64,000 nt of DNA from Fibrobacter succinogenes (GTDB lineage Bacteria; Fibrobacterota; Fibrobacteria; Fibrobacterales; Fibrobacteraceae), in the NCBI GenBank assembly GCA_902794535.1, contig CADBHQ010000002.1, positions 62,001-126,000 of the forward strand, written 5' to 3'. A program made the position numbers and the translations under genes. Under the pieces are notes generated by a model. The model searched no databases. It was not told the DNA's origin and saw nothing but the letters and a program-made list of their open reading frames with translations. Below are positions 36,713 through 44,955 of this stretch, one piece after another. Numbering within the stretch: the first letter of the stretch is position 1; each line of letters begins with the position of its first letter.

Positions 36713-38347
36713 ATGAAGAAATATAAATACTTGTTGCCAGTGGCAATTATTGCCACCGGCTTTTGGGCATGCGGCGATGAGAACACGACCGCTACCGATT
36801 GTACCACAGAGCAATGCCTCATTGACAAATATGGCGAATTTAACGCAGATTCGGCAAATTTAGCCAATCAGCAGACTCACAACGCAGATTCAGGCCTTGG
36901 AATCAGCGACGGACCGAACGTGATTGACACGCCGACAGATTCTTCGGGGAACGTCAACCCAGAACCCATTGTGACGCCGCAAGATTCGAACCAAACAGGC
37001 GACCCAGCAGGCACGCAAAACGACTCAATTCCAAATAATTCTTACACACTTTCAAGTTCTTCGACCATAGAACCGGTTGTTGTATCATCGAGCAGCGGAC
37101 ACCATCATCACACTTCTAGCAGCTCCGTCGGCGACGTAAAACCCGCCGAATCCAGTTCCAGCGAAGAAGTAATTATTCCGCCGACACCCGAGAACAACTT
37201 CGTGGAAGACCACCGCAGCGAATGCCAGATCGGCAATATCCCCTCTAGCGTGAACAACGCAAAACTCCCGGACCCGTTCATGGGTCTTGACGGCAAGCGT
37301 ATTTCCTCGAAGGACGATTGGAAGTGCCGCCGCGAAGAAATCGGCGCCATGTACGAAAAGCTCATGTTCGGCACAAAGCCGCGCAACCCGGAAAAAGTCG
37401 AAGGTTCTTACTCCGGCGGAAAGCTCACTATCAAGGTGACAGACAAGGGCAAATCCGGCAGTTTCTCCGTGAAAATCAGCAACGCGGGCACCAAGGACAA
37501 GCCGAAGCCGGCCATGATCGGTTTTGGCGGTGGCATGATGGGCGGTTGCGGAAGCCTCGGCAACGCAACGAACGGTCTCGACATCGCCCAGATTACATTC
37601 AACCCGGATGACGTCGCCCCAGAAAGCGGTGGTGGCATGTTCTTCCAGCTTTATAACCAGGGCCAAGGCACCATCATCGCATGGGCATGGGGCGTAAGCC
37701 GCATTATCGACGCTCTCGAAAAGACTCCGGAAGCGGGTATCGACGTGCATCACCTCGCCATGACGGGTTGCTCTCGTTGGGGCAAGGGAACTCTTGCCGT
37801 GGGTGCATTCGATGAACGTATCGCCCTTACTATTCCGCAAGAATCCGGTTCCGGTGGCGCATCGCTTTGGCGTGTGGGCGCTCAGGTCAACAAGCAGAAG
37901 GGCAAGCAATTTGTGCAGGGTTTGAGCAGTGCCGGTACTGAAGGCCGCTGGATGATTTCTAGCTTCAAGAGCTACGATGGCAAGGAAAACACGCTCCCCT
38001 TCGACCAGCACATGTTGGTAGCCATGGTTGCACCGCGCGCCCTCCTCATCCTCGACAACGCTGGTCAGGAATGGCTGGGTGAAGTTCCGTCGAACTACTG
38101 CGGACAAGCATCCAAGGAAGTCTATGACGCGCTCGGCGTGACGGAGAACTACACCTACAGCCAGGAAGGCGGCCACGCGCACTGCTCGCTCCCGAACGGA
38201 CAGTTCGACGAAGTCAAGGACTTTATGAACAAGTTCCTGCTCGGCAAGGACGCCAAGACGGGTAAGATTGATTATTCCAAGAATACGCAGACAATCAACT
38301 TCAAGAAGTCCGAATGGATCGACTGGGAAACACCCACTCTGAAATAA
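36713..38347 (+). CDS. Glucuronoyl esterase lipoprotein (CE15)
   Basis: The 544-residue precursor starts MKKYKYLLPVAIIATGFWACG, a lipoprotein signal with cysteine at residue 20. A low-complexity linker follows (about 60-165), rich in Ser, with HHHH flanked by SSSS blocks. The catalytic domain (about 170-540) shows the CE15 nucleophile motif GCSRWGKGTLA, PQESGSGGAS, which contains the family glutamate, and the late histidine in EGGHAHC. CE15 enzymes cut ester bonds between lignin alcohols and glucuronoxylan side groups. Anchoring at the cell surface with an extended linker fits access to plant cell wall. Fibrobacter CE15 enzymes are known. Confidence 0.93.
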   Translation: MKKYKYLLPVAIIATGFWACGDENTTATDCTTEQCLIDKYGEFNADSANLANQQTHNADSGLGISDGPNVIDTPTDSSGNVNPEPIVTPQDSNQTGDPAGTQNDSIPNNSYTLSSSSTIEPVVVSSSSGHHHHTSSSSVGDVKPAESSSSEEVIIPPTPENNFVEDHRSECQIGNIPSSVNNAKLPDPFMGLDGKRISSKDDWKCRREEIGAMYEKLMFGTKPRNPEKVEGSYSGGKLTIKVTDKGKSGSFSVKISNAGTKDKPKPAMIGFGGGMMGGCGSLGNATNGLDIAQITFNPDDVAPESGGGMFFQLYNQGQGTIIAWAWGVSRIIDALEKTPEAGIDVHHLAMTGCSRWGKGTLAVGAFDERIALTIPQESGSGGASLWRVGAQVNKQKGKQFVQGLSSAGTEGRWMISSFKSYDGKENTLPFDQHMLVAMVAPRALLILDNAGQEWLGEVPSNYCGQASKEVYDALGVTENYTYSQEGGHAHCSLPNGQFDEVKDFMNKFLLGKDAKTGKIDYSKNTQTINFKKSEWIDWETPTLK

Positions 38348-38376
38348 CTCCTCAAGAAAACCAGACACCTCAAAGA

Positions 38377-38404
38377 CCTCCGACGCTAGTCGGGGGCCTT
38401 TTTT
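38377..38404 (+). terminator. Rho-independent terminator after the CE15 gene
   Basis: CCTCCGAC (38377-38384) pairs with GTCGGGGG (38389-38396) around GCTA and is followed by CCTTTTTT. Confidence 0.88.
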
Positions 38405-38520
38405 GCATATCTTTTTTGCATATTTTTATGCGTTTTGCCCTATTGAGCCTTGACAAAGCCCCTAAAATTTTCTCTATTTGGAGGCACATTTTTAAGTTTA
38501 ACCCTTAACGGAGAAACAAC

Positions 38521-38616
38521 ATGCCTTGCGGAAAGAAAAGAAAGCGCAGGAAGATTGCGACTCACAAGCGTAAGAAGCGCCGTCGTCGTGACCGTCACAA
38601 AAAGAAACTTCGCTAA
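38521..38616 (+). CDS. bS22-like small ribosomal protein (AURKAIP1/COX24 domain), 31 residues
   Basis: ATG 38521 to TAA 38616 encodes MPCGKKRKRRKIATHKRKKR followed by RRRDRHKKKLR, more than half Lys and Arg. The sequence form (MPCGKKRKR-x-KIATHKRKKR) is that of the AURKAIP1/COX24-domain mini-proteins of Bacteroidota and relatives, which are counterparts of mycobacterial bS22 and mitochondrial mS38 at the small ribosomal subunit. GGAG precedes the start. Upstream, TTGACA (about 38450) and TCTATTTGG may form the promoter; a terminator follows directly, so it is a single-gene unit. It is easily missed by gene callers. Confidence 0.88.
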   Translation: MPCGKKRKRRKIATHKRKKRRRRDRHKKKLR

Positions 38617-38652
38617 TATCCGTTAGCATTCTATTGTGATTTCCTGTTAAAG

Positions 38653-38677
38653 ACGGAGTGTAAAAGCTCCGTTTTTT
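38653..38677 (+). terminator. Rho-independent terminator after the bS22-like gene
   Basis: ACGGAG (38653-38658) pairs with CTCCGT (38667-38672) and runs into TTTTTT and a further T-rich tail. Confidence 0.85.
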
Positions 38678-38717
38678 AATTTTTTTTGTTTTACGGGCTT
38701 GCCCAAAGGAATCAAAA

Positions 38718-39677
38718 ATGATTGATCGCAACAAGCACTTCCTCCGCCTCATGGACTGGAGCGAAGAAAAAATCCTGGAAACTATCGAAATCGCTTCTCG
38801 CCTGAAGGCAGAAGTCCACGCCGGCAAGGTGTCTGACCGCCTGCACGGCCAGAACATCGCCATGTTCTTCGAAAAGCCCTCGCTGCGAACTATCACGACT
38901 TTCCAGGTGGGCATGAACCAGCTCGGCGGTCACGCCGTATTGCTCGCCCCCGATTCCATTGGCCTTGGCAAGCGCGAAAGCGTCAAGGACGTCGCCCGTT
39001 GCCTTAGCCGCTGGGTGAACGCCATCGTGGTCCGCTGCTTTAAGCAGGACTTGGTGGAACAGCTCGCCGAATACGGCAGCGTGCCGGTCGTGAACGCCTT
39101 GACCGACGACTATCACCCGTGCCAGGCAATCGCTTTTGCCCAGATGATTTGCGAAAACCTCGGCGGTTTCAAGAACGCCGATGGCAAGCCGAAGACTGTT
39201 GCCTTCATTGGTGACGGAAACAACGTCGCCAACTCCTTCCTCGCCCTTGCCTCTAAGGTGGGCATGAACTTCACGCTCGCCTGCCCGAAGGGCTTTGAAC
39301 AGCCCGCCAAGGTGGTCGAAGAAGCTCAAGAAGGCTTGAAGAAGCACGGTTGCCAGTACCGCGTATTCCACGATCCGAAGGAAGCCGTCAAGGACGCCGA
39401 CATTCTTTATAGCGACGTGTGGGTTTCTATGGGTCAGGAAGGCGAAAAGGCTACGAAGCAGTCTCACTTCTTGCCGTTCCAGATCAACGACGAACTCTTG
39501 AAGCTCGCTCCGGCTCACTGCAAGGTCAGCCACTGCCTGCCCGCTCACCGCGGCGAAGAAATCACGGACTCCGTGATGGACAACCTCGACGTGAACATGA
39601 GCTTCGAAGAAGCAGAGAACCGTTTGCACGCTCATAAGGCTGTTCTCTGGCAGGTCATGGAACCTTTTGCTAAATAA
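38718..39677 (+). CDS. argF: Ornithine carbamoyltransferase
   Basis: The 319-residue enzyme contains the carbamoyl phosphate loop FFEKPSLRTITTFQVG, NALTDDYHPCQAIAFAQ, FIGDGNNVANS, DVWVSMGQE and SHCLPAHRGEEI, the set expected for ornithine carbamoyltransferase. It makes citrulline in arginine synthesis. Odd points: the usual S-T-R-T-R reads S55-L56-R57-T58-I59, so the threonine is leucine (as in several bacterial enzymes) and the last arginine is isoleucine. HCLP and the DxxxSMG motif argue for ornithine rather than acetyl- or succinylornithine as substrate. AAAGGAA precedes the start. No other arg gene adjoins. Confidence 0.93.
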   Translation: MIDRNKHFLRLMDWSEEKILETIEIASRLKAEVHAGKVSDRLHGQNIAMFFEKPSLRTITTFQVGMNQLGGHAVLLAPDSIGLGKRESVKDVARCLSRWVNAIVVRCFKQDLVEQLAEYGSVPVVNALTDDYHPCQAIAFAQMICENLGGFKNADGKPKTVAFIGDGNNVANSFLALASKVGMNFTLACPKGFEQPAKVVEEAQEGLKKHGCQYRVFHDPKEAVKDADILYSDVWVSMGQEGEKATKQSHFLPFQINDELLKLAPAHCKVSHCLPAHRGEEITDSVMDNLDVNMSFEEAENRLHAHKAVLWQVMEPFAK

Positions 39678-39679
39678 AC

Positions 39680-39775
39680 TTCGCGATACTTCGTTGCGCT
39701 CGCACCTCACGTACGAATTTGTACGCTACGGGCGAGCGACGCCTCGTCTCACTCGTTTCTTTAACAAAATGTGAT
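39680..39775. repeat. GC-rich intergenic sequence with inverted elements
   Basis: After argF a patch of about 90 bases has a composition unlike its AT-rich surroundings. It contains CGTAC-GAATTT-GTACG (39713-39728) and repeated GCGCTCGC / GGCGAGCG-like words. It may be a REP-type dispersed element; no second copy is visible in the window. Confidence 0.35.
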
Positions 39776-39794
39776 TTATATTTTTTATTTTGAA

Positions 39795-39823
39795 AAAAAA
39801 GCTCGGCGGTGCCGAGCTTTTTT
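39795..39823. terminator. Bidirectional terminator between argF and the lipoprotein gene
   Basis: AAAAAAGCTCGGC (39795-39807) pairs perfectly with GCCGAGCTTTTTT (39811-39823) around GGT, with A- and T-runs on either side. Confidence 0.92.
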
Positions 39824-39846
39824 GTTAAGGTGTTTTTGAAATCTTA

Positions 39847-40767
39847 TTACATGTAGTCTGGAATTACGCCGGTTCGTTGAATTTCTTTGCAATAGGCTTT
39901 CATATCCGCCACAGTTTCAGAGAAATAGCGATCGATCTCCCCCGCCGAGACTTCTTCTGAAACATATTGGGTAACCATTCTGCCATCGCATTCCACGTTC
40001 GTTTCTAGGCCTGTCGCAGCACCAAGGTCAAGAGTTTCAGCCTTGACCTCGGCACAAAATTCATCAATTTCGGCCTGAGAAACCGTATTTTCGAAAACAT
40101 ATTCAGTCGTAACCAGAAGAATTCCGTTCTTATATTCCAAAGAAAAATACATCGTGCCCGAGTCCGGTTGCACCGCGGCAAATTGGAAGTAGTCACTCAA
40201 ATCCTTCGTGACACTGCAAGTCGCTCCTGTATCAGACGTTTCTGACAGATAAGCATTCATCGTTTTACAAACGTCTTCTGCAGATTTCAAAGCGTCATCA
40301 AAGCCCATTCCGGCATCCTCGACTTCGTGAATCGTCATGGAATGGTCTTCGCATGTTACGGTCGCATTCTTCGTGAGAGCCTCTTGCTTGTTCACCTCAC
40401 ACAGCGCCTCAATCTTTGTCGCCGGTACAGATGCATCGTATACGGTCACGTAATCAATTTCCGCCTGGCCACCTGCAATTGTTGTCGTAACCGTCGACAA
40501 CGAACTGCCATCATCTATTTTCATGACAAAGGAATTTGCGGAAGTTTTTTCTACAGAACAAGGAACATCGGCAGAAGCATTCGAATTGCCAGCATCATTA
40601 TTCACAGCCGCATTATTTTCAGCAGCATTATTATTTGCCTCACCAGACTGATCCGTATTATTCACCTGGGGTCGATCCTCGTCTTTCGGCGAAGTAGAAC
40701 TTTCAGAATCGCAAGCGGTAAAGACGAAAGCCGCCATTGCGGCGGACAGGAATAGTTTTTTGAGCAT
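39847..40767 (-). CDS. Lipoprotein with an internal duplication, unknown function
   Basis: The 306-residue precursor has a lipoprotein signal (MLKKLFLSAAMAAFVFTACDS, cysteine 19) and a polar Asn/Asp/Ala linker to about residue 68. The rest appears to be two related units of about 110-120 residues: each starts with C-S-V-x-K (PCSVEKTSANSF; TCSVTKDLSDYF) and continues through a cysteine-containing helix (ALCEVNKQEALTKN; EFCAEVKAETLDLG) to VTCEDHSMT or VECDGRMVT and a final cysteine helix (SAEDVCKTMNAYL; TVADMKAYCKEI). The even cysteine spacing suggests disulfides in the periplasm or on the surface. Function unknown. Confidence 0.75.
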   Translation of the reverse strand: MLKKLFLSAAMAAFVFTACDSESSTSPKDEDRPQVNNTDQSGEANNNAAENNAAVNNDAGNSNASADVPCSVEKTSANSFVMKIDDGSSLSTVTTTIAGGQAEIDYVTVYDASVPATKIEALCEVNKQEALTKNATVTCEDHSMTIHEVEDAGMGFDDALKSAEDVCKTMNAYLSETSDTGATCSVTKDLSDYFQFAAVQPDSGTMYFSLEYKNGILLVTTEYVFENTVSQAEIDEFCAEVKAETLDLGAATGLETNVECDGRMVTQYVSEEVSAGEIDRYFSETVADMKAYCKEIQRTGVIPDYM

Positions 40768-41092
40768 ATAACCCCTTTTTAGAATAAAACGTTGACCTTC
40801 TTAATATAACATATAATTGTTCAAAAAGTACTGAAAGCCATCGTCTGGGCTTCTGTAAGCCGGCCTAAAGTTAGGCACTTTTCATGCGTTCGTGCAATTG
40901 TATAAATCTTTTTACAAATAATTTATTAGTACAACATTATCCACATTAAATCTCATTCCATTTGCACAGCACATATTTCACGAATTACGTTGTACCAATA
41001 ATAGCAAACAAATTATAACTTTTTATTCTTTCCGTATAATTCTTTTGTTTGTAAAAACTTAATTAGATTTTTCATACAAAAGAGTAATTTTT
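40768..41092. other. AT-rich intergenic region upstream of the eCIS operon
   Basis: No gene is visible in these 325 bases, which separate the divergent lipoprotein gene from the eCIS operon. The region must hold the main eCIS promoter. The last 60 bases are very AT-rich, with TTTTGTTTG and TAGATTTTT words but no well-spaced TTTG/TAnnTTTG pair. A weak stem, GTAAGCCGGCC...GGC, lies near 40856-40880. Confidence 0.6.
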
Positions 41093-41671
41093 ATGATAAA
41101 TGCATCACTGCAATTTTTAGCAGCACAGTTAAACCAGTACCTACGACGAAAGGCTCAGACGCAAGAAGATATCGTTGTTGTGTCGAGAATAATGGATAAT
41201 GACGGCCGCGAATCGGAACATACAACCAACAAGCTCGTACTGTTTTTAACGAATGTCGAAAAAGATACGATGGCGCACACCAATTCGAAGCCGGAATACG
41301 ATGGCTTTCGTAACATTGTGCGTTCAAAGCCCGTTTTCTTAAACCTGCACGTTGTTCTCGCAGCAAACTTCAAGCCAAAGCTTTACGAAGAATCACTCAA
41401 ATACTTGTCTAAGGCGGTCGGATTTTTTCAGGACCACAGCATTTTTGACCGCACAACATCTCCTGACCTAACCAACGGTCTCGAAAAGGTAATCATCGAC
41501 GTAGAAAACCTGGACCTTCAGGAATTATGCAATTTGTGGAGTGTTACAGGCTGTAAATATGTACCCTCTGTCGTATACAAGGTTCGCACTGTTGCGCTCG
41601 GAAGCGGCTACTCTTATTACCGTCCATACGTCATTCACGTTCCAGACGATGCCGCTATCGGAGCCTTCTAA
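41093..41671 (+). CDS. eCIS tail terminator, DUF4255 (Afp16/Pvc16-like)
   Basis: The 192-residue protein matches the DUF4255 (Pvc16 N-terminal) pattern: MINASLQFLAAQLNQYLRR at the start, TTNKLVLFLTNVEKDTM, PVFLNLHVVLAANFKPKLYEESLKYLSKAVGFFQDH and DLTNGLEKVIIDVENLDLQELCNLWSVTGCKYVPSVVYKVRTV. In Afp and PVC particles this protein caps the distal end of tube and sheath and helps set the length. It opens the operon. Its stop overlaps the next start by one base (TAATG), giving coupled translation. Confidence 0.92.
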   Translation: MINASLQFLAAQLNQYLRRKAQTQEDIVVVSRIMDNDGRESEHTTNKLVLFLTNVEKDTMAHTNSKPEYDGFRNIVRSKPVFLNLHVVLAANFKPKLYEESLKYLSKAVGFFQDHSIFDRTTSPDLTNGLEKVIIDVENLDLQELCNLWSVTGCKYVPSVVYKVRTVALGSGYSYYRPYVIHVPDDAAIGAF

Positions 41672-42405
41672 TGAATTACGGAATATGGGCAGACATTTTA
41701 GTAAGCCACGAGTACTTTTGTGGAAAGTACAGTGATTTTACCTTTGTTCCAGAACCGGAATCCGAAACGACAATTCGTCGCGAGGGTTTTCTGATTCAAG
41801 AAGCAATCGGAGGCATTCGCCTGATTGCCCCTGAAGAAGCATTCGCAAGCAAAATTGAACTCGTTTTTTGGGTATATCCGACGGATCGCAACGTTTGGAG
41901 TGCGACCGACTTCGAAAACATTCCCGAAGACAGCATCGCCTTCGCCAAAATAAGCCAAGGTTCTTTGCAATGGGAATCTTGCACCAAGGATAAAATTCCC
42001 GAAAACATGCAAGTTCCAAAGCCCATGTTCGGTATCGCTATAAGCAACCAGAACAATGTTGACAACAGCAGGGTCACCATACCGCTCAAGACAAAGCACC
42101 TAAAATGGCGTTACAACATTTCCGGGCTATCCGTAAACAGGCCCGTGGAAATTGTAGGCTACAAGCCCAATACAGACGCCCCTTCTTTTGACATTGTCGA
42201 AGAGTACGCCGACACAATTGTCTTTATGTCGCAACAAGACATTCCCCTGCGTTACGGAGCCCCACCGCTTTTCCAGTTACGCGAAAAGAATTCTTCAAAG
42301 GCAATTATAAAATGCCTGCCGAACATGGACGCAAGATCCATCGCAACAGTTTGCCTCGATAAAAATAGGCGCGAAATTGTAGCAGAATCATTTATTAACA
42401 CATAA
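41671..42405 (+). CDS. Conserved eCIS-associated protein of unknown function
   Basis: The 244-residue product is coupled to the DUF4255 gene. It begins ILVSHEYFCGKYSDFTFVPEPESETTIRREGFLIQEAIGG, a pattern I recall from the gene that often accompanies the terminator in Bacteroidota-type eCIS loci. The middle (residues about 60-120) reads as beta-rich, and DNSRVTIPLKTKHLKWRYNIS may be a further sheet. No signal peptide and no enzyme motif are visible. Its place between cap and sheath genes suggests a structural or assembly role; this is inference. Confidence 0.7.
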   Translation: MNYGIWADILVSHEYFCGKYSDFTFVPEPESETTIRREGFLIQEAIGGIRLIAPEEAFASKIELVFWVYPTDRNVWSATDFENIPEDSIAFAKISQGSLQWESCTKDKIPENMQVPKPMFGIAISNQNNVDNSRVTIPLKTKHLKWRYNISGLSVNRPVEIVGYKPNTDAPSFDIVEEYADTIVFMSQQDIPLRYGAPPLFQLREKNSSKAIIKCLPNMDARSIATVCLDKNRREIVAESFINT

Positions 42406-42427
42406 CCCCATAGGAGATAAAAACAAA

Positions 42428-43867
42428 ATGTCTGCATCCTATAAAACCCCCGGCGTCTATCTTGTCGAAAAAGACGCCTTCCCCAGTTCCGTAGTGGAAG
42501 TTGCCACGGCAATTCCCATGTTTATCGGCTACACCGAAAAGGCCGAATACAAGGGTCAGTCCGTATTCAACAAGCCATTCCGAATTTCATCTTTCGCAGA
42601 ATACAGAGCTGTATTTGGCGAAAGCGCCCTTATGCGCTTTACGCTCGAAGACGGCAAGGTAACGCCGCCCAAGGTACGTTTCCGCCTGTTTGATGCAATC
42701 CGCATGTTCTACCAGAATGGCGGCGCCTCTTGCTACATTATGTCGGTAGGCCCCTATGGTGAAGAAATTTCGGAAAAGGCCTTGACCGAGGCAATTGTCC
42801 CGTTCGAAAAGGAACAGGAACCCACCTTGGTCGTGATTCCTGAAGCGGTTTCGCTCGAATCGGCAGACGCATGCGCCAACGTTCAGAACGCCATGCTCGC
42901 CCACTGCGCCAAGATGAAGAACCGTTTTGCCATTCTCGACGTTTATGACGGCTACAAGGAACCGCGCGAATGCATTTCGGACTTCCGCGAAAAGGTCACG
43001 AACTTCTTGAATTACGGTGCCGTTTACTATCCGTGGCTCAACACGAGCGTGGTCCAGTCGAACGAAGTGACTTTTGCCAACGTCGAAAACGTAGACGCTT
43101 TGGCCAAGATGCTTACGGACGCCGTGCCTGCAGAACCCGCCACGAAGGCCGAACAGATCAAGGCCGAAATCGACAAGATGGCTGCCGCCGACGTCAAGGA
43201 CGAAGCTGCCGTGCAGACCATTCACCGCACGCTCTCGGTCATTTGTCCGAATTACGCCACCATTATGGACCTGGTTCGCGAACAGCTAAACCTGATGCCG
43301 CCTACTGGCGCAATCGCCGGTATTTACACGATGGTCGACAACTCCATCGGCGTTTGGAAGGCTCCGGCAAACGTTGGCGTGAATGGCGTGATTTCTCCGG
43401 CAATCAACCTCACCAACGAAGAACAGGAAGACTTGAACGTTCCTATTAACGGTAAGGCCGTTAACGCTATCCGCACCTTCGTGGGCGACGGCAACAAGGT
43501 TTGGGGCGCACGCACGCTCGACGGCAACAGCCTCGATTGGCGCTATGTAAACGTTCGCCGCACCATGATTATGCTCGAAGAATCCATCAAGCTCGCATCC
43601 AAGGCATTCGTGTTCGAACCGAACACCGCAAACACTTGGGTCACCATGAAGGGCATGATTAACAACTTCTTGACAAGCATCTGGAAGCGTGGCGGCCTTG
43701 CAGGCTCTAGCCCGGCAGACGCATTCGAAGTGTACGTTGGCCTCGGCGAAACCATGACGCCCGAAGATATTCTCGAAGGTATCTTGCGCATTACGGTCAA
43801 GGTCGCCTTGATCCGCCCGGCAGAATTCATCGAAATCACATTCCAGCAACAGCAGCAAAAGTCCTAA
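42428..43867 (+). CDS. eCIS contractile sheath protein
   Basis: The 479-residue protein is a phage tail sheath homologue. It starts SYKTPGVYLVEKDAFPSSVVEVATAIPMFIGYTEKAE, the classical N-terminal arm, and ends with the conserved domain GGLAGSSPADAFEVYVGLGETMTPEDILEGILRITVKVALIRPAEFIEITFQQ. NVGVNGVISPAINLTNEEQEDLNVPINGKAVNAIRTF and RYVNVRRTMIMLEESI are typical of the middle. It contracts around the inner tube to drive injection. Only one sheath gene is present, whereas Afp has three. AGGAG precedes the start; strong G+C-rich codon use suggests high expression. Confidence 0.96.
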   Translation: MSASYKTPGVYLVEKDAFPSSVVEVATAIPMFIGYTEKAEYKGQSVFNKPFRISSFAEYRAVFGESALMRFTLEDGKVTPPKVRFRLFDAIRMFYQNGGASCYIMSVGPYGEEISEKALTEAIVPFEKEQEPTLVVIPEAVSLESADACANVQNAMLAHCAKMKNRFAILDVYDGYKEPRECISDFREKVTNFLNYGAVYYPWLNTSVVQSNEVTFANVENVDALAKMLTDAVPAEPATKAEQIKAEIDKMAAADVKDEAAVQTIHRTLSVICPNYATIMDLVREQLNLMPPTGAIAGIYTMVDNSIGVWKAPANVGVNGVISPAINLTNEEQEDLNVPINGKAVNAIRTFVGDGNKVWGARTLDGNSLDWRYVNVRRTMIMLEESIKLASKAFVFEPNTANTWVTMKGMINNFLTSIWKRGGLAGSSPADAFEVYVGLGETMTPEDILEGILRITVKVALIRPAEFIEITFQQQQQKS

Positions 43868-43882
43868 TAGGAGGTAAACAAA

Positions 43883-44341
43883 ATGGCAGAAGATGGATCT
43901 ACTCAATCCGCAAGCATATGGCCCATGCCCAAATTCCACTTCCAGGTAAAGTGGGGCGACCAGGAAATGTCTTTCCAGGAAGTCACGGGTCTCGATGCTC
44001 AGTCCGAAGAAATCAAGTACCGTACCGGCGATAGCCCGATTTATTCCGTTATCAAGATGCCCGGCCTGATCAAGTACAGCAATGTTACTATGAAGAAGGG
44101 CATTTTCAAGGGCGACAATAAGTTCTGGGATTGGTTCAGCCAGATTAAGATGAATACGATCAAGAGGATCGATATTACAATTAGCCTGCTGGACGAAGAA
44201 AACAACCCGGCTATGACTTGGACGCTCAAGAACGCTTGGCCCACCAAGATTTCTGGTTATGAACTCAAGGCCGAAGGCAATGAAGTTGCTGTCGAAAGCA
44301 TCGAAATTGTCCATGAAGGCATGACGATTACTAACGGCTAA
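43883..44341 (+). CDS. eCIS inner tube protein 1 (gp19/Afp1-like)
   Basis: The 152-residue protein is a T4-like tail tube homologue: WPMPKFHFQVKWGDQEMSFQEVTGLDAQSEEIKYRTGD, then MPGLIKYSNVTMKKGIFKGDNKFWDWFSQIK and NAWPTKISGYELKAEGNEVAVESIEIVHEG. These proteins stack as hexamer rings to form the tube that holds cargo. AGGAGG precedes the start, the strongest ribosome site of the operon, as expected for a major structural protein. Confidence 0.95.
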   Translation: MAEDGSTQSASIWPMPKFHFQVKWGDQEMSFQEVTGLDAQSEEIKYRTGDSPIYSVIKMPGLIKYSNVTMKKGIFKGDNKFWDWFSQIKMNTIKRIDITISLLDEENNPAMTWTLKNAWPTKISGYELKAEGNEVAVESIEIVHEGMTITNG

Positions 44342-44349
44342 GAAACCCC

Positions 44350-44802
44350 ATGGCAGATAAAGTCGAATGGCCGCTTCCTGTTGTGTTCCACTTTTCCGTA
44401 AAGCTGGGCAATTCAACGGTTGCATTCAGCGAGGTATCCGGATTGGAAACCTCTATCGAGACAAAGGAAGTCCACAGCGGGGGCGACAATTCGACTGTCT
44501 ACCATTTACCTCAAAAAGTAAAGTTTTCCGATTTAGTCCTAAAACGTGCCGTACTTTGCGAAAGCGACCCGCTTTACAGATGGTGCACAAGCAGCATGAA
44601 TTCCATGACGAACGCATTCAGGGTTACACCCAAATCAATCGAAGTAACTCTGTTAGACGAAAAAAATACACCCTTAGCAACATGGACATTCAATGGCGCG
44701 TACCCTGTAAAATGGTCATTCAGCACGCTTAACGCCATGAAGGGTGAAATCATGATAGAAACCTTGACGATGAAATACTGGAACGTGAAAAGGACTCTTT
44801 AA
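44350..44802 (+). CDS. eCIS tube protein 2 (Afp5-like)
   Basis: The 150-residue protein is a diverged paralogue of the preceding tube protein: WPLPVVFHFSVKLGNSTVAFSEVSGLETSIETKEVHSGGDN, LVLKRAVLCESDPLYRWC and NGAYPVKWSFSTLNAMKGEIMIETLTMKYWNVKR. In Afp and PVC, the second tube type forms the first ring on the spike-baseplate side. The weaker codon bias and small spacing (8 bases) fit lower copy number. Confidence 0.92.
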   Translation: MADKVEWPLPVVFHFSVKLGNSTVAFSEVSGLETSIETKEVHSGGDNSTVYHLPQKVKFSDLVLKRAVLCESDPLYRWCTSSMNSMTNAFRVTPKSIEVTLLDEKNTPLATWTFNGAYPVKWSFSTLNAMKGEIMIETLTMKYWNVKRTL

Positions 44803-44803
44803 A

Positions 44804-44953
44804 ATGTCATTGGAAATCAAGAACCTTAGTATCAATGTCAGAATCGAAACGGACGAAAGCCTTCAAAAAGCGCCCGCTTCTCTTAAGGAAGATGTTTTAA
44901 AGGAATGCAAACGTTTAATTGAAGATTCCATGCGTCAGAATCAGGAGCGATAG
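44804..44953 (+). CDS. eCIS DUF5908-type mini-protein, 49 residues
   Basis: ATG 44804 to TAG 44953 encodes MSLEIKNLSINVRIETDES and then a charged helix ending EDSMRQNQER. It starts two bases after the tube gene stop and ends two bases before the next start, so it is a true operon member although short. The MxxEIKNLxIxVxI start is that of DUF5908 proteins, which occupy the Afp6/Pvc6 place in eCIS loci. Precise role unknown. Confidence 0.82.
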   Translation: MSLEIKNLSINVRIETDESLQKAPASLKEDVLKECKRLIEDSMRQNQER

Positions 44954-44955
44954 TA

